Source of the DNA: Paenibacillus massiliensis subsp. panacisoli DSM 21345
GTDB taxonomy: Bacteria > Bacillota > Bacilli > Paenibacillales > Paenibacillaceae
Direction of reading: 5' to 3'
Length of the DNA stretch: 64,000 bases
Assembly (NCBI RefSeq): GCF_000426545.1
Contig: NZ_AUFO01000010.1
Location: forward strand, 62,001-126,000
The stretch's first letter is position 1, and every line of letters begins with the position of its first letter. Positions 37,639 to 46,410 of this stretch are shown here, one piece after another. The notes beneath the pieces are model-generated. The model saw only the letters and a list, made by a program, of their open reading frames with translations. It was not told where the DNA came from and made no database searches. Both the position numbers and the translations under genes were made by a program.

Positions 37639-39156
37639 ATGGAATCACCATATTTGCTGGAGATGAACGGCATCTCCAAGGCTTTTCCCGGGGTGCAGGC
37701 ACTGAGTCAGGTTACGCTGAAGGTCCGACCAGGTACCGTACATGCTCTTATGGGTGAGAACGGCGCGGGGAAGTCCACGTTGATGAAGTGCCTATTTGGT
37801 ATCTATCGACCGGATGAAGGTGAGATCAAGCTGAATGGGCAAGTAGTCGATATCCCGAATTCTAGTACAGCGCTGGCGCAGGGCATATCCATGATTCATC
37901 AGGAGCTGCATCCCGTCCCCCATCGTCCAGTGATGGAGAATATATGGCTCGGGCGCTTTCCTATGATGGGTATAGGTCCGTTCAAGCTGGTGGATGAGAA
38001 GCAGATGGCCGAGGACACAAAGGGGCTGTTCGCAGATTTGGGCTTGGACATCGACCCCAAGGCGCTTACAAGAACGCTCTCCGTGTCCAAAATCCAGTCG
38101 ATTGAGATCGCGAAGGCCGTATCCTTCCGCTCCAAGGTCATCGTCATGGATGAACCGACCTCTTCATTAACCGGCAAAGAGGTGGAGCAGCTGTTCAGTA
38201 TTATTAGGGAGCTCCGCAGTCGCGGGGTATCCATTATCTACATCTCCCACAAAATGGAGGAGATACTGACGATCTCCGATGAGGTGACGATCATGCGCGA
38301 TGGCGCACTGGTCGGAACCTGGGCGGCAGCCGAGCTAACTACGGACCTGATCATTACACGTATGGTGGGCCGTGATCTGAATGAGCGTTTTCCAGAAAAG
38401 ACGCATGTGCCTGGTGAAGTCATAATGAAAGCGGAAGGGCTGACAGCTATGCAGCCGAACTCTTTTCGGGATGTGTCCTTTGAGCTCCGTAAGGGAGAGA
38501 TTCTAGGCGTCGGAGGGTTGGTAGGCGCACAGCGAACAGAACTGATCGAAGCCTTGTTCGGATTGCGGGCGCTGGCTGCTGGCAAGATCCACATCAATGG
38601 CCGTGTAGCGAGGATCACCTCACCTGCTGCCGCCAAGCGGCATAATATGGCGCTTCTGACGGAGGAACGTCGGGTAACAGGGATTTTTCCAGTGCTGTCT
38701 GTCTATGAGAATACGATCATTGCGAATCTTGGACGCTATCGGAATCGGCTGGGCCTACTGAATGAAAGAAGGGGACGAGAAGAGGCAGCCGAGCAGACAC
38801 AGAAGCTTCGGACGAAGACACCTTCGGTGAACACATTGATTCGCAACCTGTCTGGAGGCAATCAGCAAAAGGTACTGCTAGCCCGTTGGCTGCTTACCGA
38901 TCCAGATATATTGCTGCTGGATGAACCCACTCGTGGCATTGATGTCGGGGCGAAGTTCGAGATTTATACCATCATTACAGAGCTGGCCCGTCAGGGCAAA
39001 AGCATCATCATGATCAGCTCCGAAATGCCTGAGCTGCTGGGGATGTCGGATCGCATCATGGTTATGAGTGAGGGCAGGCTCACAGGAATTGTGGAAGGTG
39101 CCGAGGCTACGGAGCAGCATATCATGCGGCTGGCGGCGCAGCAGCGCATGGCTTAA
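37639..39156 (+). CDS. mglA: Galactose/methyl-galactoside ABC transporter ATPase (double cassette)
   Basis: 505-residue CUT2 ATPase with two nucleotide-binding domains. First half: Walker A MGENGAGKSTLM, signature-like LSVSKIQSIEIAKA, Walker B VIVMDEPTSSLT. Second half: degenerate Walker A (GGLVGAQRTELI), signature NLSGGNQQKVLLARWLL, Walker B LLLDEPTRGIDVG. A degenerate second Walker A is normal in MglA and RbsA. GGGGAG precedes the ATG. It energises import with MglB and MglC. Confidence 0.92.
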   Translation: MESPYLLEMNGISKAFPGVQALSQVTLKVRPGTVHALMGENGAGKSTLMKCLFGIYRPDEGEIKLNGQVVDIPNSSTALAQGISMIHQELHPVPHRPVMENIWLGRFPMMGIGPFKLVDEKQMAEDTKGLFADLGLDIDPKALTRTLSVSKIQSIEIAKAVSFRSKVIVMDEPTSSLTGKEVEQLFSIIRELRSRGVSIIYISHKMEEILTISDEVTIMRDGALVGTWAAAELTTDLIITRMVGRDLNERFPEKTHVPGEVIMKAEGLTAMQPNSFRDVSFELRKGEILGVGGLVGAQRTELIEALFGLRALAAGKIHINGRVARITSPAAAKRHNMALLTEERRVTGIFPVLSVYENTIIANLGRYRNRLGLLNERRGREEAAEQTQKLRTKTPSVNTLIRNLSGGNQQKVLLARWLLTDPDILLLDEPTRGIDVGAKFEIYTIITELARQGKSIIMISSEMPELLGMSDRIMVMSEGRLTGIVEGAEATEQHIMRLAAQQRMA

Positions 39157-39176
39157 GCTTAGCGGGAGGAATAGAA

Positions 39177-40196
39177 ATGAATACACGTGTGATGACACAG
39201 GTGCGGCAATATATGATGCAGCGCGCCATCTTTATGGTGTTGATCCTGTTGGTAATCGGGATCGCCATTGCAGACCCCAATTTTTTGGCCTTTTCTACAT
39301 TGCGAGATATTCTACAGCAGTCTTCTACTAGAGCCATTATTGCACTTGGTGCCGCTTTTATTCTGGTCACGGGTGGGGTAGACCTGTCGGCTGGGCGGGT
39401 CGTAGGGCTGACGGCAGTCATCTCGGCCTCTATGCTCCAGATAGATACCTATGCCAATCGTTTCTTCCCTGATCTGCCCCAGCTATGGGTAGGGTTACCG
39501 ATTGTGATCGGGATTATCGCCGGACTGCTCGTAGGGCTGGTCAACGGAATCATTGTTGCAAAATTGAATGTCCCACCTTTCATAGCCACACTGGGAACTA
39601 TGGTAGCCGTATATGGTCTGAATTCCATCTATTTTGACATGGAGCCCAACCAGTCCCAGCCGATTGGTGGGTTAAGACCTGACTTTACAACGATAGGCTC
39701 AGGCTATATTGATCTGGGTGGGGGCTACTCCATTCCATACATTGTGCTCATTGCGATTGCTGTAGCCGTGATCTGTTGGGTGATTTTTAACAAGACAAGA
39801 CTTGGCAAGAATATGTATGCCATCGGCGGCAACATTCAGGCTGCCCACGTGTCAGGTATTCACGTTGCCCGTAATCTGATCGCTCTCTATGCCATTGCTG
39901 GTGCATTGTATGGACTAGGAGGAGTGCTGGAGGCTGCTCGTACAGGAGGGGCTACCAACAATTATGGTAACATGTATGAGCTTGATGCGATCGCGGCCTG
40001 TGTGGTGGGCGGCGTATCGACTGCGGGTGGTATCGGTACTGTACCTGGTGTAATGGCCGGGGTGCTGATCTTTGGCGTCATTAACTACGGCTTAACCTTT
40101 ATCGGCGTCAGTCCATACTGGCAGTTGATTATCAAAGGACTCATTATTGTAGCCGCGGTTGCTTTCGATATTCGCAAATATATGGCGAAGAAGTAA
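39177..40196 (+). CDS. mglC: Galactose/methyl-galactoside ABC transporter permease
   Basis: 339-residue CUT2 permease (BPD_transp_2 family) with about nine to ten membrane spans. Family landmarks: GAAFILVTGGVDLSAGRVVGLT, LVGLVNGIIVAKLNVPPFIATLGTM (read in parts), and GLGGVLEAARTG, then ACVVGGVSTAGGIGTVPGVMAG. GGGAGGA precedes the ATG, 20 bp after mglA. A strong terminator follows at 40278. Confidence 0.92.
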   Translation: MNTRVMTQVRQYMMQRAIFMVLILLVIGIAIADPNFLAFSTLRDILQQSSTRAIIALGAAFILVTGGVDLSAGRVVGLTAVISASMLQIDTYANRFFPDLPQLWVGLPIVIGIIAGLLVGLVNGIIVAKLNVPPFIATLGTMVAVYGLNSIYFDMEPNQSQPIGGLRPDFTTIGSGYIDLGGGYSIPYIVLIAIAVAVICWVIFNKTRLGKNMYAIGGNIQAAHVSGIHVARNLIALYAIAGALYGLGGVLEAARTGGATNNYGNMYELDAIAACVVGGVSTAGGIGTVPGVMAGVLIFGVINYGLTFIGVSPYWQLIIKGLIIVAAVAFDIRKYMAKK

Positions 40197-40277
40197 TTGT
40201 GCCAGATGTTCGAATGACTGTGTTGCTGTTACTATATTGTCCTATTATTCATGCTCTAACTCCAAAGTAGAGTTCTG

Positions 40278-40309
40278 AAAAAAGCTGATCAAAGTGGATC
40301 AGCTTTTTT
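40278..40309 (+). terminator. Strong terminator after mglC
   Basis: AAAAAAGCTGATC (40278-40290) and GATCAGCTTTTTT (40297-40309) form a perfect 13-bp stem with a T run. The A-rich left arm suggests it may work in both directions. Confidence 0.92.
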
Positions 40310-40378
40310 CTGCTTGTAGCTCAGCTTAAAGATCAGTTTGAGGTCCAGTTTGAGGTTGATAGCGATCGTATACATATC

Positions 40379-40699
40379 TTGCTCCATGCAGAAGATAGGG
40401 AGGAAGCGGAGTCTATGCTTCCAGGTGTGGAGCAGCTGCTGGACAATCTGAACACGTTGGATGAGCAAGCGCGTCAATCATTAGCTGTTGAGCTACTGGA
40501 CATCTGGAATGAGCATTGGCTTGATGAATATCTCGAAGAAGAGCCTTATACAGCTGCTCAATTTGCCTCTCAGCTGAAGCTGCGCGGGCTTGAGTGGGAG
40601 CAGGAGCGGCAAGTATGTATTATTCCAATTGCTGCTGGTCTCTCCTTCAGCGTCAAGTACCATATCGAGCAAGGATTTCAATCTCATCAGATTAGATGA
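40379..40699 (+). CDS. Hypothetical acidic protein, probably a 5'-truncated remnant
   Basis: About 106 residues from a TTG with no ribosome binding site. The same frame is open upstream to 40289, inside the mglC terminator, and the upstream codons also look protein-like (QFEVQFEVDSDRIHI). No ATG, GTG or TTG is available in that upstream part. The C-terminal composition (LLDIWNEHWLDEYLEEEPYTAAQFASQLKL) resembles small DUF2262-type proteins as I remember them, but this is not certain. I read it as a gene that lost its start and promoter when the DNA upstream was replaced. It may still be expressed weakly by read-through. Confidence 0.45.
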   Translation: MLHAEDREEAESMLPGVEQLLDNLNTLDEQARQSLAVELLDIWNEHWLDEYLEEEPYTAAQFASQLKLRGLEWEQERQVCIIPIAAGLSFSVKYHIEQGFQSHQIR

Positions 40700-40911
40700 T
40701 CTAACAGGGCTGTGATAGCAACTTTATAGCCGGCAGAATTTATTATGGATTCCTGTCCGGTTATTGTAATTATTACAGGATATTTTCTTGCTTTTTTTCA
40801 TAGTTGCTTATATAGTGAAGGCACAGAATGGATTACAATTCCAGTCGGAGTGCATGCATATCATTGCAGCTTCCTTCAAATAACTGAATTTATAACGGGG
40901 TGGCATATATA

Positions 40912-42063
40912 ATGAAGCGTATTTATTTGGACCATGCCGCATCGACCCCGATGCATCCAGAGGTAGCGCAGACCATGATGGAAATCATGACCGGCCAATT
41001 TGGCAATCCCTCCAGCATTCATGCTTTTGGGCGGTCAGCCAAGCGTACAGTAGGTGATGCACGGGATGTCGTTGCGGCTTCTTTGGGGTGCATGCCAGAG
41101 GAATTGGTATTTACTGGCGGAGGCACTGAGAGTGATAACCTGGCTATATTTGGGGCTGCTGAGGCCCAGAATCAAAAGTCTGGCCATATCATTACAACAT
41201 CCATCGAGCATCACGCTGTGCTACATAGCTGCGAGGAGTTGGAGCGGAAGGGCTACGAGGTGACTTATCTGCCTGTGGATCACACGGGACGTATACGGAT
41301 CTCAGATCTAGAAGCAGCAATTCGCCCAGATACCTCCTTGATTACCATGATGTATGGGAACAACGAGACAGGAACACTTCAGCCGATTGTGGAGGCAGGA
41401 GAGCTGGCCCGCTCCAGAGGGATTCTACTGCACGTAGATGCTGTACAAGCCTTCGGAGCAGTACAGATTCGTTGTCACGAGCTGCCTGTTGACCTACTCA
41501 GTGTATCTGCACACAAGATCAATGGCCCGCAGGGAATGGGAGCTCTGTACATCCGGCGTGGTGTCTCACTTCAACCGCGGTCCTATGGGGGGCTGCAGGA
41601 GAAGAAGAGACGGGCGGGTACCGAGAATATGGCAGGGATCGCAGGCTTTGCAGCTGCAGCCCGACTGGCATCCGAGGGCCTCACTCCACGTAGGGAGCAT
41701 GATCTGTGTTTGCGGCAGACGTTCTTGAATCAATTGGAGGAACGTTTGGGCCAGGGAGCTTTCGTTGTGAATGGTAATCAGGAATATTACTTGCCTCATA
41801 TCGTAAATATCAGTTTCCCGGGGTATAGCACGGAGACACTACTAATGAATCTGGACATGGAGGGGATTGCCGCAGCAAGTGGGTCGGCTTGTACCTCAGG
41901 ATCACTTGAGGTATCCCATGTGCTGGAGGCAATGCAGCTTCCTGAAGAAGTATTGAAATCAGCGATTCGTTTTAGCTTTGGGTTGGGTAATACTATGGAG
42001 GAAATCGAGTACACAGCCGAAAAAATTGCAACCATTCTGGCTCGGCTGCGTAATAGGCATTAG
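40912..42063 (+). CDS. iscS: Cysteine desulfurase (NifS/IscS family)
   Basis: PLP enzyme releasing sulfur from cysteine as a persulfide for tRNA thiolation and Fe-S clusters. 383 residues. PLP-binding Lys in SVSAHKINGPQG, substrate His in TSIEHHAVL, and the persulfide Cys in SGSACTSGSLEVSHVL. The ATG at 40912 has GGGGTGG 8 nt upstream; an in-frame GTG at 40900 overlaps that site. By position (cymR - iscS - mnmA block) it corresponds to Bacillus YrvO, the MnmA-dedicated donor, though here mnmA lies 20 kb away. Confidence 0.93.
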   Translation: MKRIYLDHAASTPMHPEVAQTMMEIMTGQFGNPSSIHAFGRSAKRTVGDARDVVAASLGCMPEELVFTGGGTESDNLAIFGAAEAQNQKSGHIITTSIEHHAVLHSCEELERKGYEVTYLPVDHTGRIRISDLEAAIRPDTSLITMMYGNNETGTLQPIVEAGELARSRGILLHVDAVQAFGAVQIRCHELPVDLLSVSAHKINGPQGMGALYIRRGVSLQPRSYGGLQEKKRRAGTENMAGIAGFAAAARLASEGLTPRREHDLCLRQTFLNQLEERLGQGAFVVNGNQEYYLPHIVNISFPGYSTETLLMNLDMEGIAAASGSACTSGSLEVSHVLEAMQLPEEVLKSAIRFSFGLGNTMEEIEYTAEKIATILARLRNRH

Positions 42064-42085
42064 GGATGAGGAGGGCCTGTATATT

Positions 42086-42583
42086 ATGAAGCTTCAAGAA
42101 ATGATTGGACTAGCCGTATTCGATCTAGAGAGCGGCAGTCGCATAGGTACGATCCACGACTTCCTGCTGACAGCAGACTGGAAGATCGAGGGGATCGAGC
42201 TTGAAGACAAGGGCCTATTCACCACACATCTAAAGGTCGTTCATTGGGACGACATTGTTGCCTGCGGTGAGGATGCCGTAATGATCCGTAATCAACAGGC
42301 CATCCGCAAGCTGGAAGCCGACCATATACAGCATACATTCCTGAATGGCAGCAGCAAGCTGAGATCCCTGTCGGTGCTGACAGAGCAAGGCTCCTTGCTG
42401 GGCCAAATTACAGATGTTTATTTTGACCAGAAAATGGGCAATACAATAAGAAGGCTGGAAATCAGCGACGGCTTTGTAACTGACGTAATTGAAGGAAGAA
42501 AATGGTTGCCTGTCACTGAAGAGATGTCCATCGGTAAGCATGCCGTTATGGTCCCTCCCCTCAGTGAAGAGCGCCTGGATTAA
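42086..42583 (+). CDS. PRC-barrel domain protein (YrrD-like)
   Basis: 165-residue soluble protein with two PRC-barrel domains: MKLQEMIGLAVFDLESGSRIGTIHDFLL in the first and RSLSVLTEQGSLLGQITDVYFD in the second. PRC barrels are small beta domains found in RNA-processing and photosynthetic proteins. The Bacillus counterpart YrrD lies in the same neighbourhood, downstream of the cysteine desulfurase region, and has no firmly known role. GAGGAGGG lies 10 nt before the ATG at 42086, 22 bp after iscS, so the two are probably one operon. Confidence 0.8.
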   Translation: MKLQEMIGLAVFDLESGSRIGTIHDFLLTADWKIEGIELEDKGLFTTHLKVVHWDDIVACGEDAVMIRNQQAIRKLEADHIQHTFLNGSSKLRSLSVLTEQGSLLGQITDVYFDQKMGNTIRRLEISDGFVTDVIEGRKWLPVTEEMSIGKHAVMVPPLSEERLD

Positions 42584-42620
42584 GAGCGACACATTCTGTT
42601 AATGGATAGGGTGAGTATAC

Positions 42621-42830
42621 ATGAGATGTCCAAATTGTAATTCGAGGGATATCGGCAAAATCGGATCTCATCAGTTTTACTGCTGGGGGTGCTACATCGA
42701 GCTGACGGTCAACGGTGAGAAGATGTCTGTGTATCAGGTGGAAGAGGATGGAACGCTCAGCTCGCTGGACGATCTGTTCTTTGGCGAAGAGATCGCGCAG
42801 CAATTTCCGGAAGCACATGCATCGTCTTAA
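42621..42830 (+). CDS. Small zinc-ribbon protein
   Basis: 69 residues. Two Cys pairs, RCPNCNSRDIG and YCWGCYIEL, about 17 residues apart, form a plausible zinc ribbon. An acidic tail follows (YQVEEDGTLSSLDDLFFGEE). It lies 37 bp after the PRC-barrel gene, with a weak GGGTGAG upstream, and before a strong terminator. Function unknown; it is the last backbone gene before the AT-rich cluster. Confidence 0.7.
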   Translation: MRCPNCNSRDIGKIGSHQFYCWGCYIELTVNGEKMSVYQVEEDGTLSSLDDLFFGEEIAQQFPEAHASS

Positions 42831-42883
42831 ACGGATGCTAAATTGTTATTCGTGACTGCAAATTAAATATGATGTCTGTATGT

Positions 42884-42918
42884 GACCGCTCTCGATTTTT
42901 CGTCGAGAGCGGTCTTTT
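42884..42918 (+). terminator. Strong terminator after the zinc-ribbon gene
   Basis: GACCGCTCTCGA (42884-42895) and TCGAGAGCGGTC (42903-42914) are perfectly paired, followed by TTTT. It separates the iscS operon from the modified-peptide cluster. Confidence 0.92.
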
Positions 42919-42925
42919 ACACAAG

Positions 42926-42945
42926 TTTGTGATTCTGTTCACAAA
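42926..42945. promoter_or_regulatory. Crp/Fnr-type palindrome upstream of the cluster
   Basis: TTTGTGA-N6-TCACAAA, with the exact TGTGA-N6-TCACA core used by Crp/Fnr-family regulators. It lies about 94 bp upstream of the expected transcription start if the -10 at 43018 is right. Which family member binds is unknown. Confidence 0.5.
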
Positions 42946-42948
42946 AAT

Positions 42949-42963
42949 GTCGAACTATTCGAC
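42949..42963. promoter_or_regulatory. Second palindrome GTCGAA-CTA-TTCGAC
   Basis: Perfect 6-bp arms around CTA, three bases downstream of the Crp/Fnr-type palindrome. Possibly a second operator; no known family matched. Confidence 0.3.
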
Positions 42964-43017
42964 TTCAAAAGACAATTTTCCCCATTATTCACGGTGGTTA
43001 GAGGCGATCATCAAGCT

Positions 43018-43023
43018 TATACT
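43018..43023 (+). promoter_or_regulatory. Possible -10 box of the modified-peptide cluster
   Basis: TATACT, about 60 bp before the first gene. The -35 at a 17-bp spacing (TGGTTA) is poor, which would fit an activator-dependent promoter. Confidence 0.3.
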
Positions 43024-43084
43024 ATGAGTATTATATTTACATAAATTCCGATTATCTATTGTTTATGGAAATAAGGTGAATGAT

Positions 43085-43630
43085 ATGCTTAAGGGAAAGG
43101 TTATTTTATGTGGGGTGTGTGGAGGAATTGCTGTATATAAGACTGTAGAACTGGTTAGTAGATTGAAATATTGTGGGGCAGATGTCCATGTGATAATGAC
43201 TGCTAATGCTACCAGGTTTGTTACACCTTTAACTTTCCAGAGCATCTCACGAAATCCAGTCTCAATAGACATGTTTGAAGCTAAGCAGGAGAGTAGCTTT
43301 CAGCATTTGGACCTTGCAGCACGAAGTGATCTTCTGATTATTGCGCCAGCAACTGCCAATATAATTAGCAAGGCAGCTAATGGCATCGCAGATGATCTGC
43401 TCAGCACGTCAATTTTAGCGTTTCACAATAAGATATTGATCATTCCTTCAATGAATTCCTCTATGTATGACACCGAAATCGTACAAGAGAACATTCACAG
43501 ACTTCAAAAGCGGGGGTATCTGCTCCTGGAGCCTGAAAGTGGTTCGATGGCAAATGGCACAACGGGGATTGGAAGATTTCCACACACGGAAAAGATAATT
43601 GAAAGAATACGGCTTGAATTAATTAGTTAG
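43085..43630 (+). CDS. HFCD-family flavoprotein, peptidyl-cysteine decarboxylase-like
   Basis: 181-residue FMN protein of the homo-oligomeric flavin-containing Cys decarboxylase family (EpiD/LanD, and the CoaC half of CoaBC). Visible: VILCGVCGGIAVYKTVEL at the N-terminus, catalytic His74 in FQHLDLA, APATAN (residues 88-92), and PSMNSSMY (PxMNxxMW motif, 121-128). The CoaBC reductive Cys in the ACG motif is replaced by Asn157 (SMANGTTG). Such replacement is expected to leave an enethiol product, as in LanD enzymes. It is a single domain, without the CoaB half. The ATG at 43085 has AAGGTG upstream. First gene of the AT-rich cluster. A C-terminal Cys substrate is expected, yet the candidate peptide at 49456 has none. 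Confidence 0.8.
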   Translation: MLKGKVILCGVCGGIAVYKTVELVSRLKYCGADVHVIMTANATRFVTPLTFQSISRNPVSIDMFEAKQESSFQHLDLAARSDLLIIAPATANIISKAANGIADDLLSTSILAFHNKILIIPSMNSSMYDTEIVQENIHRLQKRGYLLLEPESGSMANGTTGIGRFPHTEKIIERIRLELIS

Positions 43631-43688
43631 TAGAACAGTACCCCCCGATAGTAGGCGATAACTATCTTGCTCAGGAGGTGTCCGATAC

Positions 43689-45038
43689 GTGAATGAAAAA
43701 ATAGTATTGTTTTCTTCGGTTGGTGAGGAAGGATTTAAACAAATGCCATTACCTGTCATGTCCATTGGATCAAGTCTACATCAAGAGGGTTATGAGGTAG
43801 TTTTAATAGATATCCAGACTGAAGATGATTGGAGAAGGAAGCTGAAAGATAATATAAGAGATGCATTGTATGTAGGTATATCTTGCATGACAGGTCCTTC
43901 GATATTTGAAGCCATTGAAGCTGCGAAGATTACACGGGAACTAGCATCTTATACTCCTATCGTATGGGGAGGCTATTTTGCTAGCGCTTTTTTCAATAAG
44001 CTGTTTGATGAAGGTCTTGCTGATTATGTTATACGGGGTCCTGGAGAAGTGGCAAGCGTTATGTTATCACAATATCTCGTCAGTAATCATGAGCTCGATA
44101 TTACTCAGATACCAAATCTAACTTACACAATCGAAGGTCAGATTAAAAGCAACCCATTTCAGATGATTACCGATATGGACTCTCTGCCCAGGATGAATTA
44201 TGACTTAATTGATGTGGAGCAATATTATTACACTAATGTTAGAAGTCAGACACAGCGGCGCTTTTATTATGTCAGCAGCTATGGGTGCCCCAGTGTATGT
44301 GCATTTTGCTCAGAAAAGACACATACTCACCAGTGCTGGCAGGGATTTAGTGCTGAACGAGTCTTTAATGATTTAGTGTATTTCGATAATAAATACAAGC
44401 CTGACAGAATTCAAATCGTAGATCCATGTTTTTCAACGAATCCTAGACGCGTTGCCAAACTTGCTCAGATGATGTTGGATAACAATATTCGCATCAAGAT
44501 GATGTGTGATATGCGAATAGGCGATGTATTGAAAATTGCCAAACTTATTGATTTACGTCTACTTCGAGAAGCAGGACTTGAGAAGTTGTATACAGGAATT
44601 GAGACCGGCTCCAACAGAGTGCTGAAGGCCTTATATAAGAATTTTAGTAAAAACGATGCGCTGCTAGCATGCGAGCTTCTGGATCAAGCAGGTATCATGT
44701 CTCATGTCTCAATTGTACATGACTTTCCCTTTGAAACCATTGAAGATAGTAACGAGACATTTGAGTTGTGTGAGCAACTCGCCAATCTAAAGACAAACCG
44801 CCAATTTCACCGTATTTATACTCCGTTCTATGGGACAAGTCTTTATGAAGATCTTGTTCAAAACTCAAATCTTAATGAAAATTTCACACTACATGATTGG
44901 GCTAAGACGACAATTGATGGCTGCACTAACATTTGGTCTGGACGCAAATGGTTTCGTGAAAATGTGCTAAACAAAGTAAATCACTTGAAAGATAGATATC
45001 CAACAACTTTTAAGCATCAGCCTGATTTACAGGTATAG
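43689..45038 (+). CDS. B12-binding-type radical SAM enzyme, first copy
   Basis: 449-residue class B-like radical SAM protein. The N-terminal half (residues 1-140) resembles a cobalamin-binding domain (LPVMSIGSSLHQEGYEVVLIDI, PIVWGGYFASAF, YVIRGPGE). The 4Fe-4S motif CPSVCAFC is at C200, C204 and C207. The C-terminal part has YTGIETGSNRVLKALYKNFS and HVSIVHDFPFETIEDS. Such enzymes methylate unactivated carbons or carry out cyclisation and rearrangement. It starts at GTG 43689 after AGGAGGTG. It sits 58 bp after the HFCD gene. Substrate inferred to be the cluster peptide. Confidence 0.82.
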   Translation: MNEKIVLFSSVGEEGFKQMPLPVMSIGSSLHQEGYEVVLIDIQTEDDWRRKLKDNIRDALYVGISCMTGPSIFEAIEAAKITRELASYTPIVWGGYFASAFFNKLFDEGLADYVIRGPGEVASVMLSQYLVSNHELDITQIPNLTYTIEGQIKSNPFQMITDMDSLPRMNYDLIDVEQYYYTNVRSQTQRRFYYVSSYGCPSVCAFCSEKTHTHQCWQGFSAERVFNDLVYFDNKYKPDRIQIVDPCFSTNPRRVAKLAQMMLDNNIRIKMMCDMRIGDVLKIAKLIDLRLLREAGLEKLYTGIETGSNRVLKALYKNFSKNDALLACELLDQAGIMSHVSIVHDFPFETIEDSNETFELCEQLANLKTNRQFHRIYTPFYGTSLYEDLVQNSNLNENFTLHDWAKTTIDGCTNIWSGRKWFRENVLNKVNHLKDRYPTTFKHQPDLQV

Positions 45039-45047
45039 GAGGTTGGT

Positions 45048-46406
45048 ATGATGTCTTTATCGAGGTGGGTGTTTTGTTTTACTGAACCAAAGCAGGCTCT
45101 ATTTTCTATTAGTGCAGGGCGATATCAATTAATTACGGAATATGGAAAAGAAGAGTACTTCACCGAGGATCAGGTTTTAATTTATTTATTTTGTGATGGA
45201 GAAATGGAATATAAGTCAATTCAAGAATCGATATTTAATAACACTGGAGTATCCATTCAAATATGTGAAATTTCTGATTTTGTTGATTATCTGATGCAAG
45301 TAAAGTTGATACGCAAGAGACCTTTAGAGGAAGTTATTTATCATCCTCATTTTTCATTTAATGCCATCAGGGTTGCAAAGCTGCTCTCTGATCCTGCTAA
45401 CTTAGGTAAGATTATCTCTTTAGGGAAACTTGAAATGTCAGTTACCAATCAATGTCCTTTTAAATGTACGTATTGCAGTAAAAAGCATCATCAATCTCTT
45501 ACACCGTTATCGATAACTAATAAAAAGATTATTATTAAAGAAGCATTTGATCTTGGAGCGGATACATTAACTTTAACGGGCGGAGAACCACTAATGGATC
45601 AATGCATTCAGGAGACTCTTGAATTGGTTCGTTATGCGTCAGAATTAGGGATTAAGAGGAAAGTGGTTTTAACCAGTGGTTACGGAGTGTCTAAATATGC
45701 AGAGGATTTGAGCTCAGCAGGAGTTGACGAAATCCAAATTTCTTACAATCGAATTTATAGCTATTCTGAGGACAGGGTAAGGAACCATTTTATCGAACGA
45801 AATATAGAGAGAATTATGAATGTTAAAAATTTTGGAATTAGACTAGGCGTTTGTGCTGTCTTGAACTCCGAAAATATAGATAAGGTACAAGACATTATTA
45901 ATTTTTGTTCAGCAAATCAAATTACAAGTCTCTATTTTTACCCTGTAATGCCAATTGGTTGTGGTAAACAGAACTGGGACAAAATCAAATTGAATGCGGT
46001 TGAGCTTAAAGATATAATCGCCCAAATACTAAGGCTTAAGCATCTCTATAAAAATGAAATGTTTATTTCCGCTCCTCAATCCTTCCTGATGGAAGGTAAA
46101 GCTCCGCAAATATGTGAAGGTGGATTATACATGGCTTATGTTACAGAGAGTGGAGGATTAGCAGCATGTGCCTGCGCTCCCGTTGGTGAGAATATGGGTG
46201 AGACCTCATTTAAATATGCTTGGCAGAACACCAGCTATTTAACGAATTATCGAAGGGTTAAGCAAATTTCTACTTCATGTGGTTCGTGTGAGCTTAATAA
46301 ATATTGTTTGAATACCTGTGTTTTGAGACAAAATGCCTCTCAACAAGGATACGCCTATGACTATGATAACTGCCTTCTTTCTGCAGCTAATCAGGAGATA
46401 CGGTGA
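45048..46406 (+). CDS. Radical SAM/SPASM enzyme with N-terminal PqqD-like recognition domain
   Basis: 452-residue peptide maturase. Residues 1-90 look like a PqqD-type RRE (LITEYGKEEYFTEDQVLIYL, then a helix ending LMQVKLIRK). The radical SAM core has CPFKCTYC (C136, C140, C143) and LTGGEPL. The C-terminal SPASM region has CEGGLYMAYV, CAC and SCGSCELNKYCLNTC, which would hold auxiliary Fe-S clusters. SPASM enzymes with RREs form thioether, C-C or C-O crosslinks or decarboxylate peptides. AGGAGG precedes the ATG, 9 bp after the previous gene. Confidence 0.85.
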   Translation: MMSLSRWVFCFTEPKQALFSISAGRYQLITEYGKEEYFTEDQVLIYLFCDGEMEYKSIQESIFNNTGVSIQICEISDFVDYLMQVKLIRKRPLEEVIYHPHFSFNAIRVAKLLSDPANLGKIISLGKLEMSVTNQCPFKCTYCSKKHHQSLTPLSITNKKIIIKEAFDLGADTLTLTGGEPLMDQCIQETLELVRYASELGIKRKVVLTSGYGVSKYAEDLSSAGVDEIQISYNRIYSYSEDRVRNHFIERNIERIMNVKNFGIRLGVCAVLNSENIDKVQDIINFCSANQITSLYFYPVMPIGCGKQNWDKIKLNAVELKDIIAQILRLKHLYKNEMFISAPQSFLMEGKAPQICEGGLYMAYVTESGGLAACACAPVGENMGETSFKYAWQNTSYLTNYRRVKQISTSCGSCELNKYCLNTCVLRQNASQQGYAYDYDNCLLSAANQEIR

Positions 46407-46410
46407 AATT

